Source: Pseudomonas versuta (GTDB lineage Bacteria > Pseudomonadota > Gammaproteobacteria > Pseudomonadales > Pseudomonadaceae). From it: 64,000 nucleotides of DNA. The notes beneath the pieces are model-generated. The model was given only the letters and a program-made list of their open reading frames with translations. It did not search any database and was not told the DNA's origin. A program made the translations under genes and the position numbers. Positions 1 through 8,229 of this stretch are shown here, piece after piece. The stretch covers positions 3,486,001-3,550,000 of the forward strand of contig NZ_CP012676.1 in assembly GCF_001294575.1 (NCBI RefSeq), written 5' to 3'. Positions within the stretch are counted from its first letter, which is position 1; each line of letters begins with the position of its first letter.

Positions 1-883
1 CTGCGGCCAGAACGGCGAAGCCTACGAACTGTCACTGGCTGACCGCTGGATCATCTCGCAGCTGCAGCGCACCGAAGCCGAAGTGACCCGTCATCTCGAC
101 CAGTTCCGCTTCGACCTCGCCGCTCAAGCGTTGTACGAGTTCATCTGGAACCAGTATTGCGACTGGTACCTGGAACTGTCCAAGCCTGTGCTGTGGGACG
201 AAAACGCTCCGGTTGAACGCCAGCGCGGCACGCGTCGCACCCTGGTACGGGTACTGGAAGTGGCCTTGCGTCTGGCGCACCCGTTCATGCCGTTCATCAC
301 CGAAGAAATCTGGCAGCGCATCGCGCCGCTGGCCGGCGTCGAAGGCAAGACCATCATGTTGCAACCGTGGCCGGTGGCGAACGAAGCGCGCATCGACCAG
401 GCTGCCGAAGATGATATCGAATGGCTCAAGGGCCTGATGCTCGGCACGCGCAACATCCGTGGCGAGATGAACATCGGTCCTGGCAAGCCTTTGCAGCTGT
501 ACCTGAAAAACGTCAGCAGCGAAGATCAGCGCCGTTTGACCGAGAACGATGCCCTGCTCAAAAAGCTGGCTAAACTCGAATCCATCACCGTGCTGCAAGA
601 CGGCGCCGAAGCACCGCTGTCCGCTACCGCTCTGGTTGGCGAGATGGAAGTGCTGGTGCCAATGGCCGGCCTGATCGACAAAGATGCAGAGTTGGCGCGC
701 CTGGACAAGGAAATCCAGCGCTTGCACGGCGAAGTTGCCCGCGTTGGCGGCAAGTTGTCGAACGCCGCATTCGTTGACAAGGCTCCGGCCGAAGTCATCG
801 AGAAAGAACGTGCCAAGTTGGCCGAAGCCGAACAGGCTTTGAGCAAACTGGCAGAACAGCACGCGCGGATTTCCAGCCTGTAA
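1..883 (+). CDS. valS: Valyl-tRNA synthetase, C-terminal part (5' end outside window)
   Basis: This is the carboxy-terminal part of the class Ia synthetase that charges tRNA-Val in the cytoplasm. The frame is open from base 2, so the gene enters from the left edge; about 293 residues are visible. The anticodon-binding domain is recognisable by [12 protein letters not shown] and by [13 protein letters not shown] near residue 95. The last 75 or so residues are a charged, Leu/Ala-rich helical arm ([16 protein letters not shown]), the coiled coil that contacts tRNA in ValRS. It stops with TAA 17 bases before a nested inverted repeat. The following genes (rlmF, HU, yejK) match the valS neighbourhood I recall from P. 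putida-type genomes. Identity is secure; only the N-terminal catalytic half is missing from view. Confidence 0.95.
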   Translation, partial: CGQNGEAYELSLADRWIISQLQRTEAEVTRHLDQFRFDLAAQALYEFIWNQYCDWYLELSKPVLWDENAPVERQRGTRRTLVRVLEVALRLAHPFMPFITEEIWQRIAPLAGVEGKTIMLQPWPVANEARIDQAAEDDIEWLKGLMLGTRNIRGEMNIGPGKPLQLYLKNVSSEDQRRLTENDALLKKLAKLESITVLQDGAEAPLSATALVGEMEVLVPMAGLIDKDAELARLDKEIQRLHGEVARVGGKLSNAAFVDKAPAEVIEKERAKLAEAEQALSKLAEQHARISSL

Positions 884-899
884 TAACGCTGCGCACCTG

Positions 900-1004
900 A
901 TCGCGGGCAAGGCCTACTGGCCTGCTGTTCACTTAAGCGAAAGCCGACCCTTCAGGTCGCGCCGGTCTTAAGTGAACAGCAGGGTTTGAGGCCTTGCCCG
1001 CGAT
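900..1004. repeat. Nested inverted repeat (REPIN-like) between valS and rlmF
   Basis: Outer arms ATCGCGGGCAAGGCC (900-914) and GGCCTTGCCCGCGAT (990-1004) are perfect complements. Inside them lie perfect 16-base arms CTGCTGTTCACTTAAG (922-937) and its complement (967-982) around a 29-base loop. The outer arms resemble a REP half-site, but the inner palindrome is unusual for a REPIN. It could form a large cruciform or hairpin just after valS. Confidence 0.85.
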
Positions 1005-1027
1005 TGCTTTTGTGGAATGAATTGAAC

Positions 1028-2044
1028 ATGACGACCCCACGTACTTCCAAAGCCACACGCCACAAGCCCAAGTCCGCTGCAGAGGCCAAACCGGTCGAGC
1101 CGCGCGTCAAGCCCAGCCTGCACCCGCGCAACCGTCACCAGGGCCGTTACGACTTCCCGCAGCTGATCTCGGTCTGCCCTGAACTGGCCGAATTCGTGAT
1201 CATCAACCCGTATGGCAAAGAGAGCATCGACTTTGCCAACCCGACCGCCGTACGCGTATTCAACCGCGCCCTGCTCAAGGCGTTTTACGGCATTGCTCAC
1301 TGGGACATCCCGGCTGACTACCTGTGCCCGCCGGTTCCCGGGCGCGCCGACTACGTGCACTTCCTGGCCGACCTGCTGGCCAGCATGAACGACGGCGAAA
1401 TCCCCCGCGGCCAGAACGTGCGCGTGCTGGACATCGGCATGGGCGCCAACTGCGTCTACCCGCTGATCGGCCATAGCGAATACCGCTGGCAGTTCCTGGG
1501 CACTGAAGTCGACCCGACTGCAGTCAAGGCGGCCAAGGCCATTGTGCAGTCCAACGGTCTTAACAAAGCCATCAGCCTGCGCCTGCAGCCTAACCCGCAG
1601 AAGATCCTGCTGGACCTGCTGGAGAGCACCGAGCGTTTCGACCTGACCATGTGCAACCCGCCGTTCCACGCGTCCCTGGACGAGGCTACACGCGGCAGCG
1701 AGCGTAAATGGCGCGCACTGGGCAAGGCAGATCCCAAGCGCAAGCTGCCGGTTCTGAACTTTGGTGGCCAGGCGGCCGAATTGTGGTGTGAAGGCGGCGA
1801 GCAGCGCTTTGTGACTCAACTGATCCGTGAAAGCGTGCAGGTGGGCCGCCAGATCCTGTGGTTTAGCGTACTGGTGTCCAAGGCGTCTAACCTGCCGGCA
1901 ATCCAGACCGCGCTGAAAAAAGCCGGAGCGCGTGAAAGCCAGGTCGTCGACATGTCCCAGGGCAACAAGCAAAGCCGCTTTGTGGCCTGGACATTCCATG
2001 ACAAGGATCAGCAGCAAATGTGGCGCGAAAAAAACTGGAAGTAA
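1028..2044 (+). CDS. rlmF: 23S rRNA (adenine-1618-N6)-methyltransferase RlmF
   Basis: SAM-dependent methyltransferase that makes m6A1618 in 23S rRNA. The start at 1028 gives 338 residues beginning [16 protein letters not shown], a basic N-terminal tail usual in this family; an in-frame upstream extension to about 986 would overlap the inverted repeat and has no support. Motif I ([15 protein letters not shown]) begins near residue 134, and the N6-adenine methyltransferase signature NPPF is at 210-213 ([12 protein letters not shown]). The C-terminal part ([26 protein letters not shown]) is typical of RlmF/YbiN. It is expressed alone, with an inverted repeat before it and a REPIN after it. No ideal ribosome-binding site is visible. 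Confidence 0.93.
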   Translation: MTTPRTSKATRHKPKSAAEAKPVEPRVKPSLHPRNRHQGRYDFPQLISVCPELAEFVIINPYGKESIDFANPTAVRVFNRALLKAFYGIAHWDIPADYLCPPVPGRADYVHFLADLLASMNDGEIPRGQNVRVLDIGMGANCVYPLIGHSEYRWQFLGTEVDPTAVKAAKAIVQSNGLNKAISLRLQPNPQKILLDLLESTERFDLTMCNPPFHASLDEATRGSERKWRALGKADPKRKLPVLNFGGQAAELWCEGGEQRFVTQLIRESVQVGRQILWFSVLVSKASNLPAIQTALKKAGARESQVVDMSQGNKQSRFVAWTFHDKDQQQMWREKNWK

Positions 2045-2059
2045 GCACCCCGTAACCCC

Positions 2060-2125
2060 GTAGGAGCGAGATTGTCTCGCGATCTTTTACACAATCAAAA
2101 GATCGCGAGACAAGCTCGCTCCTAC
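2060..2125. repeat. REPIN, GTAGGAGCGAG type
   Basis: Two facing REP arms, GTAGGAGCGAG at 2060 and CTCGCTCCTAC ending at 2125, with internal complementary GATCGCGAGAC sequence. This is the most frequent repeat type of the window. It lies 15 bases after rlmF. Confidence 0.9.
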
Positions 2126-2160
2126 AAGGGAAGACGGTGTTTTCAGGATTTGCACCCATA

Positions 2161-2200
2161 AAAAAGCCGCGCTTCGAAGTGATTCGAAGCGCGGCTTTTT
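2161..2200. terminator. Bidirectional rho-independent terminator between rlmF and the HU gene
   Basis: A perfect 18-base stem (AAAAAGCCGCGCTTCGAA at 2161-2178, its complement at 2183-2200) closes on a GTGA loop. The A run on one side and T run on the other make it work on both strands, which fits two convergent genes (rlmF on plus, HU on minus). Confidence 0.95.
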
Positions 2201-2210
2201 TGAATCAGTC

Positions 2211-2492
2211 TTACTTGTTAACAGCGTCAGTCAGGCCTTTGGCCACAACGAGCTTGATAACTTTTTTGGCTGCGATTTCGATGGCAGCGCCAGTCGAAGG
2301 GTTACGGCCAGTGCGGGCAGGACGCTCGGTCACTTTCAGTTTGCCAATACCTGGCAGAGTGATTTCGCCGCCATTTTCCAATTGATCAGCAACGATCTGG
2401 GCCAGTTGGTCCAGAGCGTTACGCGCGGTAGTTTTTGGCGCGTCGATAGCTTCAGCGATATCGGCGATCAGTTGGTCTTTAGTAATAGCCAT
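2211..2492 (-). CDS. hupN: HU-family nucleoid DNA-binding protein (HupN type)
   Basis: Small basic histone-like protein of 93 residues that bends and compacts DNA as a dimer. The family core is clear: N-terminal helices (MAITKDQLIADIAEAID), the GEITLPGIGKLKV strand turn, and the flexible arm with RPARTGRNPSTG (about residues 57-68) whose Arg-Asn-Pro intercalates into the minor groove. The start ATG follows a good ribosome-binding site (AAGGAA, read on the minus strand at 2501-2506). It sits beside yejK, another nucleoid protein, on the opposite strand. P. putida has three HU genes; the position next to valS suggests HupN rather than HupA or HupB, though the paralogue assignment is from memory. 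Confidence 0.9.
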   Translation of the reverse strand: MAITKDQLIADIAEAIDAPKTTARNALDQLAQIVADQLENGGEITLPGIGKLKVTERPARTGRNPSTGAAIEIAAKKVIKLVVAKGLTDAVNK

Positions 2493-2878
2493 TGAGATGT
2501 TCCTTCCCTATCAAATTCATTTGGTTTGCAGAGTGCAATGTCAGCCATCGAGCCAGATCTCAAGGGTCTGGCACACCCGCCAGCTTTCACGACGAATCGC
2601 GGATGTAGATAGCTAAAACGGGGTTTGGTTCGACCTGACATATGCTGAATGCATGCATTGCGCCGTTTCCGAGCGCAAGACCGGGCAAAACTAGCACAGA
2701 GACAGCGAAATATCCGCCTCTACCTAGCCATTTGGTCAGCTTTATAGGCTTAAAACCGTAAAAAAACCGTCAAGCCCCGTCTCAAGCGCCCCAAACCCCG
2801 ACCCTGCGCTCAGGTGCGGTACACTTGGCGCCTTTGCGGGGTGTGCACCCTGTCCTCTCATTACTCGCCGAGAAGCCC
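2493..2878. other. Intergenic region between divergent hupN and yejK
   Basis: This 386-base stretch has no gene I can support. It must hold the promoters of hupN (minus) and yejK (plus). An AT-richer patch at 2740-2775 contains a TATAAA-like box and a TTGACG-like box read on the minus strand, but their 21-base spacing is too long for a normal sigma-70 promoter, so I do not call a promoter. Confidence 0.6.
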
Positions 2879-3883
2879 ATGCCGATCCGTCACTGCATCG
2901 TCCATTTAATTGAAAAAAAACCCGACGGTACGCCCGCTGTTCTCCACGCCCGCGACTCTGAACTGGCCGAGTCTCAAGCCATCGAGAACATGCTCGCTGA
3001 CCTCAACGAAAGTTATAACGCCAAGCAAGGCAAGGCCTGGGGTTTTTTCCATGCCGAGTCGGGGGCCCATCCGTTCAGCGGCTGGCTCAAGGAATACCTG
3101 GACGGTGGTACGGACTTCACCGCCTTCAGCCGCGTGGCTGTGGAGCACCTGCAAAAGCTGATGGAAGAATCCAACCTGTCGGTGGGCGGTCACGTGTTGT
3201 TCGCCCATTACCAGCAGGGCATGACTGACTATCTGGCCATCGCCCTGCTGCATCACAGCGACGGCGTAGCAGTGAACGCGGAGCTGGACGTGACGCCTTC
3301 GCGCCATCTGGACCTGGGCCAACTGCACCTGGCCGCACGGATCAACATTTCCGAGTGGCAGAACAACAAGCAGTCCAAGCAGTACATTTCGTTTATCAAG
3401 GGCAAGAACGGCAAGAAAGTCTCGGAATACTTCCGCGACTTTATCGGTTGCCAGGAAGGGGTCGACGGCCCCGGCGAGACCCGCACCCTGCTCAAGGCGT
3501 TCAGCGACTTCGTTGAAAGCGAAGACCTGCCTGAAGAGTCGGCCCGCGAAAAAACCAAGACCCTGGTCGATTACGCCAGCAGCCAGGCCAAGATCGGTGA
3601 ACCGATGGGCCTTGTCGAGTTGTCCGAACTGATCGACGAAGAGCGCCCGAAAGCCTTCTATGACCATATCCGCAACAAAGACTACGGGCTGTCCCCGGAA
3701 ATTCCGGCAGATAAACGCACCCTGAACCAGTTCCGCCGCTTCACCGGACGCGCCGAGGGCCTGTCCATCAGCTTTGAAGCGCACCTGCTGGGCTCCAAGA
3801 TCGAATTCGACGAAGAAGCCGGCACGCTGGTGATCAAGGGCCTGCCTACCCAGTTGCTCGACCAGCTCAAGCGCAACAAGTAA
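2879..3883 (+). CDS. yejK: Nucleoid-associated protein YejK/NdpA
   Basis: Protein of the 37-kDa nucleoid-associated family (YejK, 335 residues in E. coli); this one is 334 residues from the ATG at 2879. The start [17 protein letters not shown] is typical of the family. An upstream in-frame TTG at 2825 would add 18 residues but has no family support. Other conserved stretches are [31 protein letters not shown] and [20 protein letters not shown]. Biochemical role is poorly defined; it binds DNA and co-purifies with the nucleoid. The stop overlaps the next start in TAATG, so the downstream glutaredoxin is probably translationally coupled. Confidence 0.93.
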   Translation: MPIRHCIVHLIEKKPDGTPAVLHARDSELAESQAIENMLADLNESYNAKQGKAWGFFHAESGAHPFSGWLKEYLDGGTDFTAFSRVAVEHLQKLMEESNLSVGGHVLFAHYQQGMTDYLAIALLHHSDGVAVNAELDVTPSRHLDLGQLHLAARINISEWQNNKQSKQYISFIKGKNGKKVSEYFRDFIGCQEGVDGPGETRTLLKAFSDFVESEDLPEESAREKTKTLVDYASSQAKIGEPMGLVELSELIDEERPKAFYDHIRNKDYGLSPEIPADKRTLNQFRRFTGRAEGLSISFEAHLLGSKIEFDEEAGTLVIKGLPTQLLDQLKRNK

Positions 3884-4233
3884 TGCTCAATGGCATCTTG
3901 AAGAAAGTCCTGTTTGTTCTGGTGGTGGTGGTCATCTTCCAGAACTGGGGCAAGATCGAGCGAGTGCTTCACCCCTCGGCCGCGGTGCCCGAGCAAACCC
4001 GGGCCAGTGCCCGGGTGGTGCTGTATGCCACCGAGTGGTGCGGCTATTGCAAGGCCACCCGGCGCTTTCTGGATCAGAAAGGCATCCCGTTCCAAGAGTT
4101 TGATATCGACAAGGATGCCGCCGCCCGCCAGGCCTATGAAGCCCTGGGCGGACGCGGAATTCCGATTCTGGACGTGAACGGCACCTTGCTCAGAGACTTC
4201 AACCCCGATGCGATAATGGCTGCGCTGAAATAA
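3883..4233 (+). CDS. Membrane-anchored glutaredoxin-like protein
   Basis: A 116-residue protein with one N-terminal membrane segment (about residues 7-21, KVLFVLVVVVIF) followed by a glutaredoxin/thioredoxin-fold domain. The redox motif CGYC is at residues 53-56 inside VVLYATEWCGYC, and the cis-proline region is RGIPILDVNG. The charge pattern (basic start, RVLHP after the helix) leaves the orientation uncertain, so it could act on the cytoplasmic or periplasmic face. It shares one base with the yejK stop, implying co-expression. Glutaredoxins with CxxC reduce disulfides or glutathione mixed disulfides; the substrate here is unknown. Confidence 0.85.
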   Translation: MLNGILKKVLFVLVVVVIFQNWGKIERVLHPSAAVPEQTRASARVVLYATEWCGYCKATRRFLDQKGIPFQEFDIDKDAAARQAYEALGGRGIPILDVNGTLLRDFNPDAIMAALK

Positions 4234-4272
4234 CGCTGCGGGTCAGCAAAACCGTAACTTCCCCCGAATCTG

Positions 4273-4383
4273 ATCGCCGGCAAGCCGACTGCCGCAGTTT
4301 TTGTGTGAGTCGGCTTGCCGGCGATTCAATTCAGGCAAACCGATTCCCACTGCTGCTTTTGTGGGAGCTGGCTTGCCGGCGAT
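4273..4383. repeat. Cluster of three REP half-sites (GCCGGCAAGCC type)
   Basis: Half-sites lie at 4273-4290, 4308-4325 (inverted relative to the first, perfect over 18 bases) and 4361-4383 (same orientation as the second, beginning GTGGGAGCTGG). The first two form a hairpin with a 17-base loop. The cluster fills the space between the glutaredoxin gene and the convergent GST gene and may help end both transcripts. Confidence 0.85.
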
Positions 4384-4398
4384 GCAAGCGGCCCGTGC

Positions 4399-5334
4399 TT
4401 ATTGACCCACCGCCTCAATCCGGAACCCGATCCGCGGAAAATGCACATGCACGACCCCGGCCCGTGGATCCTCGCGACGCACTACCAGCTCTTCTGCGCC
4501 GATGTAGACCAATTCGCCCTCTACCGGATCAACCCCATAGTCCGTTGCCGCAACGGTCACGCGCTGGCCTTTGCTAAAGCCAAACCCCGAATCGAACTCA
4601 GGCAAGGCAACCGGCTCGGCACCTTTGGCAACCGCCAGCGCCTGCTCGGCAGTCATTTCAATCGGGGTGCCCTGTCCGAAGTCCAGAACGCGCTGCAACC
4701 AGGCTGAAACTGCCGGATACGCATCAACCAGAGGTGCAGTCACAGGCGTGGCCTTGAGGAACCACAGCGAGTGCGCCAGCGCAAAGTCGGCAATTGAAGG
4801 TTTACCGAACAGGTAGTCACCCTGCTCATGCTGCAACTGCTGCTCCAGCCGCGCCATGATCACCGGCCATTGCAATAAAGCCTGCTCGGCGGGGACACGG
4901 GTGGCACTGCCACCGCTGAACAGGCCAGCGCGATCGGCCACGAACGCCTTGAGCATTTCCGGCGGCATTTTGGCAAACCTCACCGCCGCAGACTCTGGCT
5001 GGAACACCAGGCTTACTGCATGCTGAAACACCACCGAATCAGCCCACGCGGCAAAGGCACTGACCACCAGCTCCTGACCCAGAGGAAACAGTGCTGGTGC
5101 CGATTTCTCCTGCTCCAGTCGGCGCGCAATCAAAGCGGTGTCGCAGTAAATATCCGCTCCGGCCTGCAATACCGGAGTCTTGCGATAACCACCGCTCAGC
5201 GCTGTCAGCTCAGGCTTGGGCATCATGGGCGGGATGTGTACCGAGTGCCACGCAAGCCCCTTGAAGCCCAGTAGAAGGCGTGCCTTTTGTGCGAAAGGGG
5301 AAGCTGCGTAGTGATGAAGAATCAACTCTGACAT
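4399..5334 (-). CDS. Glutathione S-transferase family protein
   Basis: A 311-residue protein whose first 75 residues are a GST N-terminal thioredoxin fold: LILHHYAASPFAQKARLLLG, then the cis-Pro turn in YRKTPVLQAGADIYCD and the glutathione-contacting acidic/Thr pair that follows. A helical C-terminal domain covers about residues 90-230 (YLFGKPSIADFALAH). The last 70 residues form a further beta-rich segment with DYGVDPVEGELVYIG and RREDPRAGVVHVHFP, which is longer than a canonical 200-220-residue GST. Substrate unknown. It is a single gene, convergent with the glutaredoxin gene. Confidence 0.87.
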   Translation of the reverse strand: MSELILHHYAASPFAQKARLLLGFKGLAWHSVHIPPMMPKPELTALSGGYRKTPVLQAGADIYCDTALIARRLEQEKSAPALFPLGQELVVSAFAAWADSVVFQHAVSLVFQPESAAVRFAKMPPEMLKAFVADRAGLFSGGSATRVPAEQALLQWPVIMARLEQQLQHEQGDYLFGKPSIADFALAHSLWFLKATPVTAPLVDAYPAVSAWLQRVLDFGQGTPIEMTAEQALAVAKGAEPVALPEFDSGFGFSKGQRVTVAATDYGVDPVEGELVYIGAEELVVRREDPRAGVVHVHFPRIGFRIEAVGQ

Positions 5335-5377
5335 TCAAATATCCGCCGCAAAAGAGTGAGCCCGCAGCATAACGCAC

Positions 5378-5713
5378 TTAATCAAACTGACCTGCCTGGC
5401 TTTGCACCAGGCATTCCTTGGCACTTTTCTTGAGCTTTTTGATCAGTCGTTCCTGGCGCAACGCTTCGCCTTTATCAGGCCAGGATTCGGTATAGACCAG
5501 AGCAACGGCCGGGCTGGAAGCGAAAAAACGTGCGCCTTTGCCACTTTGATGCTTGGCAAAACGCCGCACCGGATCATCACTGATCCCGCAATACAGCGAA
5601 CCGTTAGCGGCCCGTACCAGGTACACAAACCAGGGTTTGCAACACAGCGGATCTGAAAGGGCCTGAGTCATGACTGGGTCCGTGGCGGGCAATCTATGCA
5701 CAATAATATTCAA
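5378..5713 (-). CDS. GIY-YIG domain protein (YhbQ/UPF0213 type)
   Basis: Small single-domain GIY-YIG nuclease-fold protein, up to 111 residues. The signature reads [20 protein letters not shown], followed by the conserved Arg ([10 protein letters not shown]) and the [17 protein letters not shown] strand; the C-terminal helix carries [13 protein letters not shown]. The motif starts about 30 residues in, so the in-frame ATG at 5671 (97 residues) may be the true start. Members of this group are usually single-domain and of undefined cellular role, possibly DNA repair. It is isolated between the GST and the MFS gene. Confidence 0.85.
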   Translation of the reverse strand: MNIIVHRLPATDPVMTQALSDPLCCKPWFVYLVRAANGSLYCGISDDPVRRFAKHQSGKGARFFASSPAVALVYTESWPDKGEALRQERLIKKLKKSAKECLVQSQAGQFD

Positions 5714-5734
5714 TGCTGCGAAACATTAAGGGCT

Positions 5735-7027
5735 TCAAATCTTTTCGCTCTGCGCATTCACATACAAGGCCCGCCCTGCGCCGAGCCCGGCAGCGATGGC
5801 AATGATGCCGATCACGCCGAAAATCCAGCCCACCGCGCTCCAGCCACCGGTCATTTCATGCACAACACCCACCGCCAGTGGCCCCATAGACGCCACCGTG
5901 TAGCCGATCCCCTGGGCCATGCCCGACAAGTTGGCCGCCACATGGGCATCCCGTGAGCGCAGCACGATCAAGGTCAGCGCCAGGCTAAACGCCCCGCCCT
6001 GCCCCAGGCCCAGCACAATCGCCCAGCCCCACAAGCCATCCAGCGGTGCATACAGGCAGCCAAACAGACCGGCCAGAGTCATGCTCATCATCAATACAAT
6101 TGCCAGCCGCTGGTCTTTGCCACGTGTCGACAGCCAGGGGGCACTCAGTGCGGTGATCAGTTGCACAATGACTGAACCCGACATCACCAGCCCGGCCTGA
6201 GTCGGGGTCAGGCCTCGACCGATCAGAATCGAAGGCAGCCAGCCAAAAACGATGTAGGACAGCGAGGACTGCAAACCCATGTACAACGTCACTTGCCAGG
6301 CCAGAGGATCACGCATCAGGCCACTCACCCGATAGGCCACCTTGTGCGCCCCCTGTCGCTTGCCTGCCTGGGGCAGCCAGAAAATGGCCGCCACCAGCGC
6401 AGGTAACGCCCAAAACCCGAGCCCCAGCGCCCAGCTGTCATTCAGATAATTGCTCAACGGCACGGTCGCACCCGCCGCCAGTGCGGCCCCCAGGCACAAG
6501 GCCATGGTGTAGACCCCCATCATCGTTCCGGCATGCCCGGCAAAATCGCGCTTGATGATGCCGGGCAACAACACACCGATCACACCAATACTGGCTCCGG
6601 CCAGAATACTTCCGGCAAAAAGCCCGACTTCCCCCAGGCAACTGCGCAGGGCAATTGCGCCGCCCAATGTAAGAAGAATGCCCAGCACTACCCGTTCCGT
6701 ACCGAAACGCCGGGCAAGGATCGGCGCCAAAGGCGCAAATACGCCCAGGCAAAGCACTGGCAAGGTGGTCAACAAACCCGCCTGGGCCGCAGACAACCCC
6801 AGGCTGTCAGACACTTGAGAGAGCAATGGCGCCATGCTCGACAACGCCGGACGCAGGTTCAGCGCCACCAGCACCAGCCCCAACAGCAACAACCACGCAC
6901 GCACCACCACAGGCGCTTGCTGCACTTGCTCGTCGTCGGCTTCGGCATCGATCAGCAGCTCCTCCAGATCATCCAGATGACGCACCGGTTCGGTGCTGTT
7001 TATCGATGGCGAGGCATTGCGCGGCAT
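5735..7027 (-). CDS. MFS transporter, CynX/NimT family
   Basis: Inner-membrane major facilitator of 430 residues with about 12 hydrophobic segments. The stretch LNLRPALSSMAPLLSQV after the first helix is characteristic of the CynX/NimT (cyanate, 2-nitroimidazole) subfamily. The start at 7027 (MPRNASPSIN) has a GGAG ribosome-binding site; in-frame extension upstream is possible but lacks one. The N-terminus carries about 40 acidic cytoplasmic residues (LDDLEELLIDAEADDEQ) ahead of the first membrane segment, longer than in most relatives. Substrate cannot be read from sequence. It lies downstream of the aap operon on the same strand but is separated by 425 bases of repeats. Confidence 0.87.
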   Translation of the reverse strand: MPRNASPSINSTEPVRHLDDLEELLIDAEADDEQVQQAPVVVRAWLLLLGLVLVALNLRPALSSMAPLLSQVSDSLGLSAAQAGLLTTLPVLCLGVFAPLAPILARRFGTERVVLGILLTLGGAIALRSCLGEVGLFAGSILAGASIGVIGVLLPGIIKRDFAGHAGTMMGVYTMALCLGAALAAGATVPLSNYLNDSWALGLGFWALPALVAAIFWLPQAGKRQGAHKVAYRVSGLMRDPLAWQVTLYMGLQSSLSYIVFGWLPSILIGRGLTPTQAGLVMSGSVIVQLITALSAPWLSTRGKDQRLAIVLMMSMTLAGLFGCLYAPLDGLWGWAIVLGLGQGGAFSLALTLIVLRSRDAHVAANLSGMAQGIGYTVASMGPLAVGVVHEMTGGWSAVGWIFGVIGIIAIAAGLGAGRALYVNAQSEKI

Positions 7028-7203
7028 GGGAACTCCGGTTTGGGCAGTCAAGAAGTCCGGCAGAACGCCATGACTTGATAGCGGGAAGTGTCTGACGTGA
7101 AGCAGGCCAGTCAGCACATTCCTCTGAAAAGTTTGCCGACATGGTAGTCAGCACCCTGAGCAAGGGCAATCAAGTGCGGGTTAAAAGGTGGGCAAAGTAT
7201 TGG

Positions 7204-7497
7204 CGGGGCGGGAGATGGCCAGCGCCACAAAACTGTAAGAGCGCGCTGTTTACGAAGCACTGAAGAGCTCGCGAGCAAGCTCGCTCCTACAGGATATGTG
7301 CTGTTAATGCAGAATCTGATTCAGGGACAGTTTGGTCCGGACATGTTCTGCGGGGACGGGAGATGCCTAACGCCACAAAACTGTAGGAGCGAGCTTGCTC
7401 GCGAGCTGTTTACCGAAGCACGCAAGAGCTCGCTCCTACAGGATGTGTGCTGTTAATGCAGAATCTGGTTCAGGAACAGTTTGGTCCGGTCATTTTG
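7204..7497. repeat. Tandem duplication of the aapP 3' end with its REPIN
   Basis: Two units of about 147 bases, 7204-7350 and 7351-7497, are close copies. Each holds CGGGAGATG, GCCACAAAACTGTA, a REPIN, then the last codons and stop of aapP read on the minus strand. Unit two carries the live end of aapP; unit one encodes a remnant reading RTKLSLNQILH-stop. The REPINs are trimmed reciprocally: unit one lacks about 12 bases of its left arm, unit two lacks 12 bases of its right arm between short GCTCGC repeats. The 7028-7203 stretch between this and the MFS start has no gene. Confidence 0.9.
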
Positions 7498-8216
7498 CGG
7501 GTTGTCGAAGAAATCGTTCGGGGCGGCCTGCTCGACGATTTCACCCTTGTCCATAAATATCACCCTGTTGGCCACGGTACGGGCAAAACCCATTTCGTGG
7601 GTTACGCAGAGCATGGTCATGCCGTCGTCGGCCAGGCCGATCATGGTATCCAGCACTTCCTTCACCATCTCCGGGTCAAGCGCTGAAGTCGGCTCATCGA
7701 ACAGCATGATCTTTGGCTTCATGCACAGTGCCCTGGCAATCGCTACGCGCTGCTGCTGCCCCCCGACAACTGCCCCGGGAACTTGTGCGCCTGCTCCGGA
7801 ATCCGTACCCGCTCCAGATAATGCATGGCGATTTCTTCAGCCTGACGCTTGGGCATCTTGCGCACCCACATCGGCGCCAGCGTGCAGTTTTGCAGGATGG
7901 TCAGGTGCGGGAACAAGTTGAAGTGCTGAAACACCATGCCGACTTCACGGCGCACCGTTTCAATCTGCTTGATGTCGTTGGTCAGCTCGACCCCATCGAC
8001 CACGATGCGCCCTTGCTGGTGCTCTTCGAGCCGGTTAAGGCAGCGAATGGTGGTCGACTTGCCCGAACCGGATGGCCCGCACAATACAATCCGCTCACCC
8101 GGCTGCACATTCAGGTTGATGTCCTTGAGCACGTGGAACTGGCCGTACCATTTATTGACGCCCTGCATTTGAATAATGCCTTCAGGGCTCGCAGGTTTCT
8201 TGATTGCTTCACTCAT
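7453..8216 (-). pseudogene. aapP: AapP, amino-acid ABC transporter ATPase, interrupted by a frameshift
   Basis: The ATP-binding subunit of the general L-amino-acid importer, about 254 residues if intact. The first frame runs from ATG 8216 (good GGAG site) through Walker A (GPSGSGKST) and the Q-loop (VFQHFNLFP) to QLSGG, then enters a wrong frame and stops at TAG. The rest, from [11 protein letters not shown] through Walker B ([12 protein letters not shown]) and the H-loop (CVTHEMGF), continues in another frame to 7453. The break is at a run of six C at 7759-7764 (six G in the sense strand); seven would restore LSGGQQQR exactly. No other damage is visible, so it is either a recent mutation, a slippage site, or a sequencing error in a homopolymer. 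Confidence 0.88.
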
Positions 8217-8229
8217 GTCGCACTCCTAC

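Noticed and set aside
7204..7497. A CRISPR array or IS end explaining the repeats
   Set aside because: The units are duplicated gene end plus REPIN, without spacers, transposase or target-site duplication.
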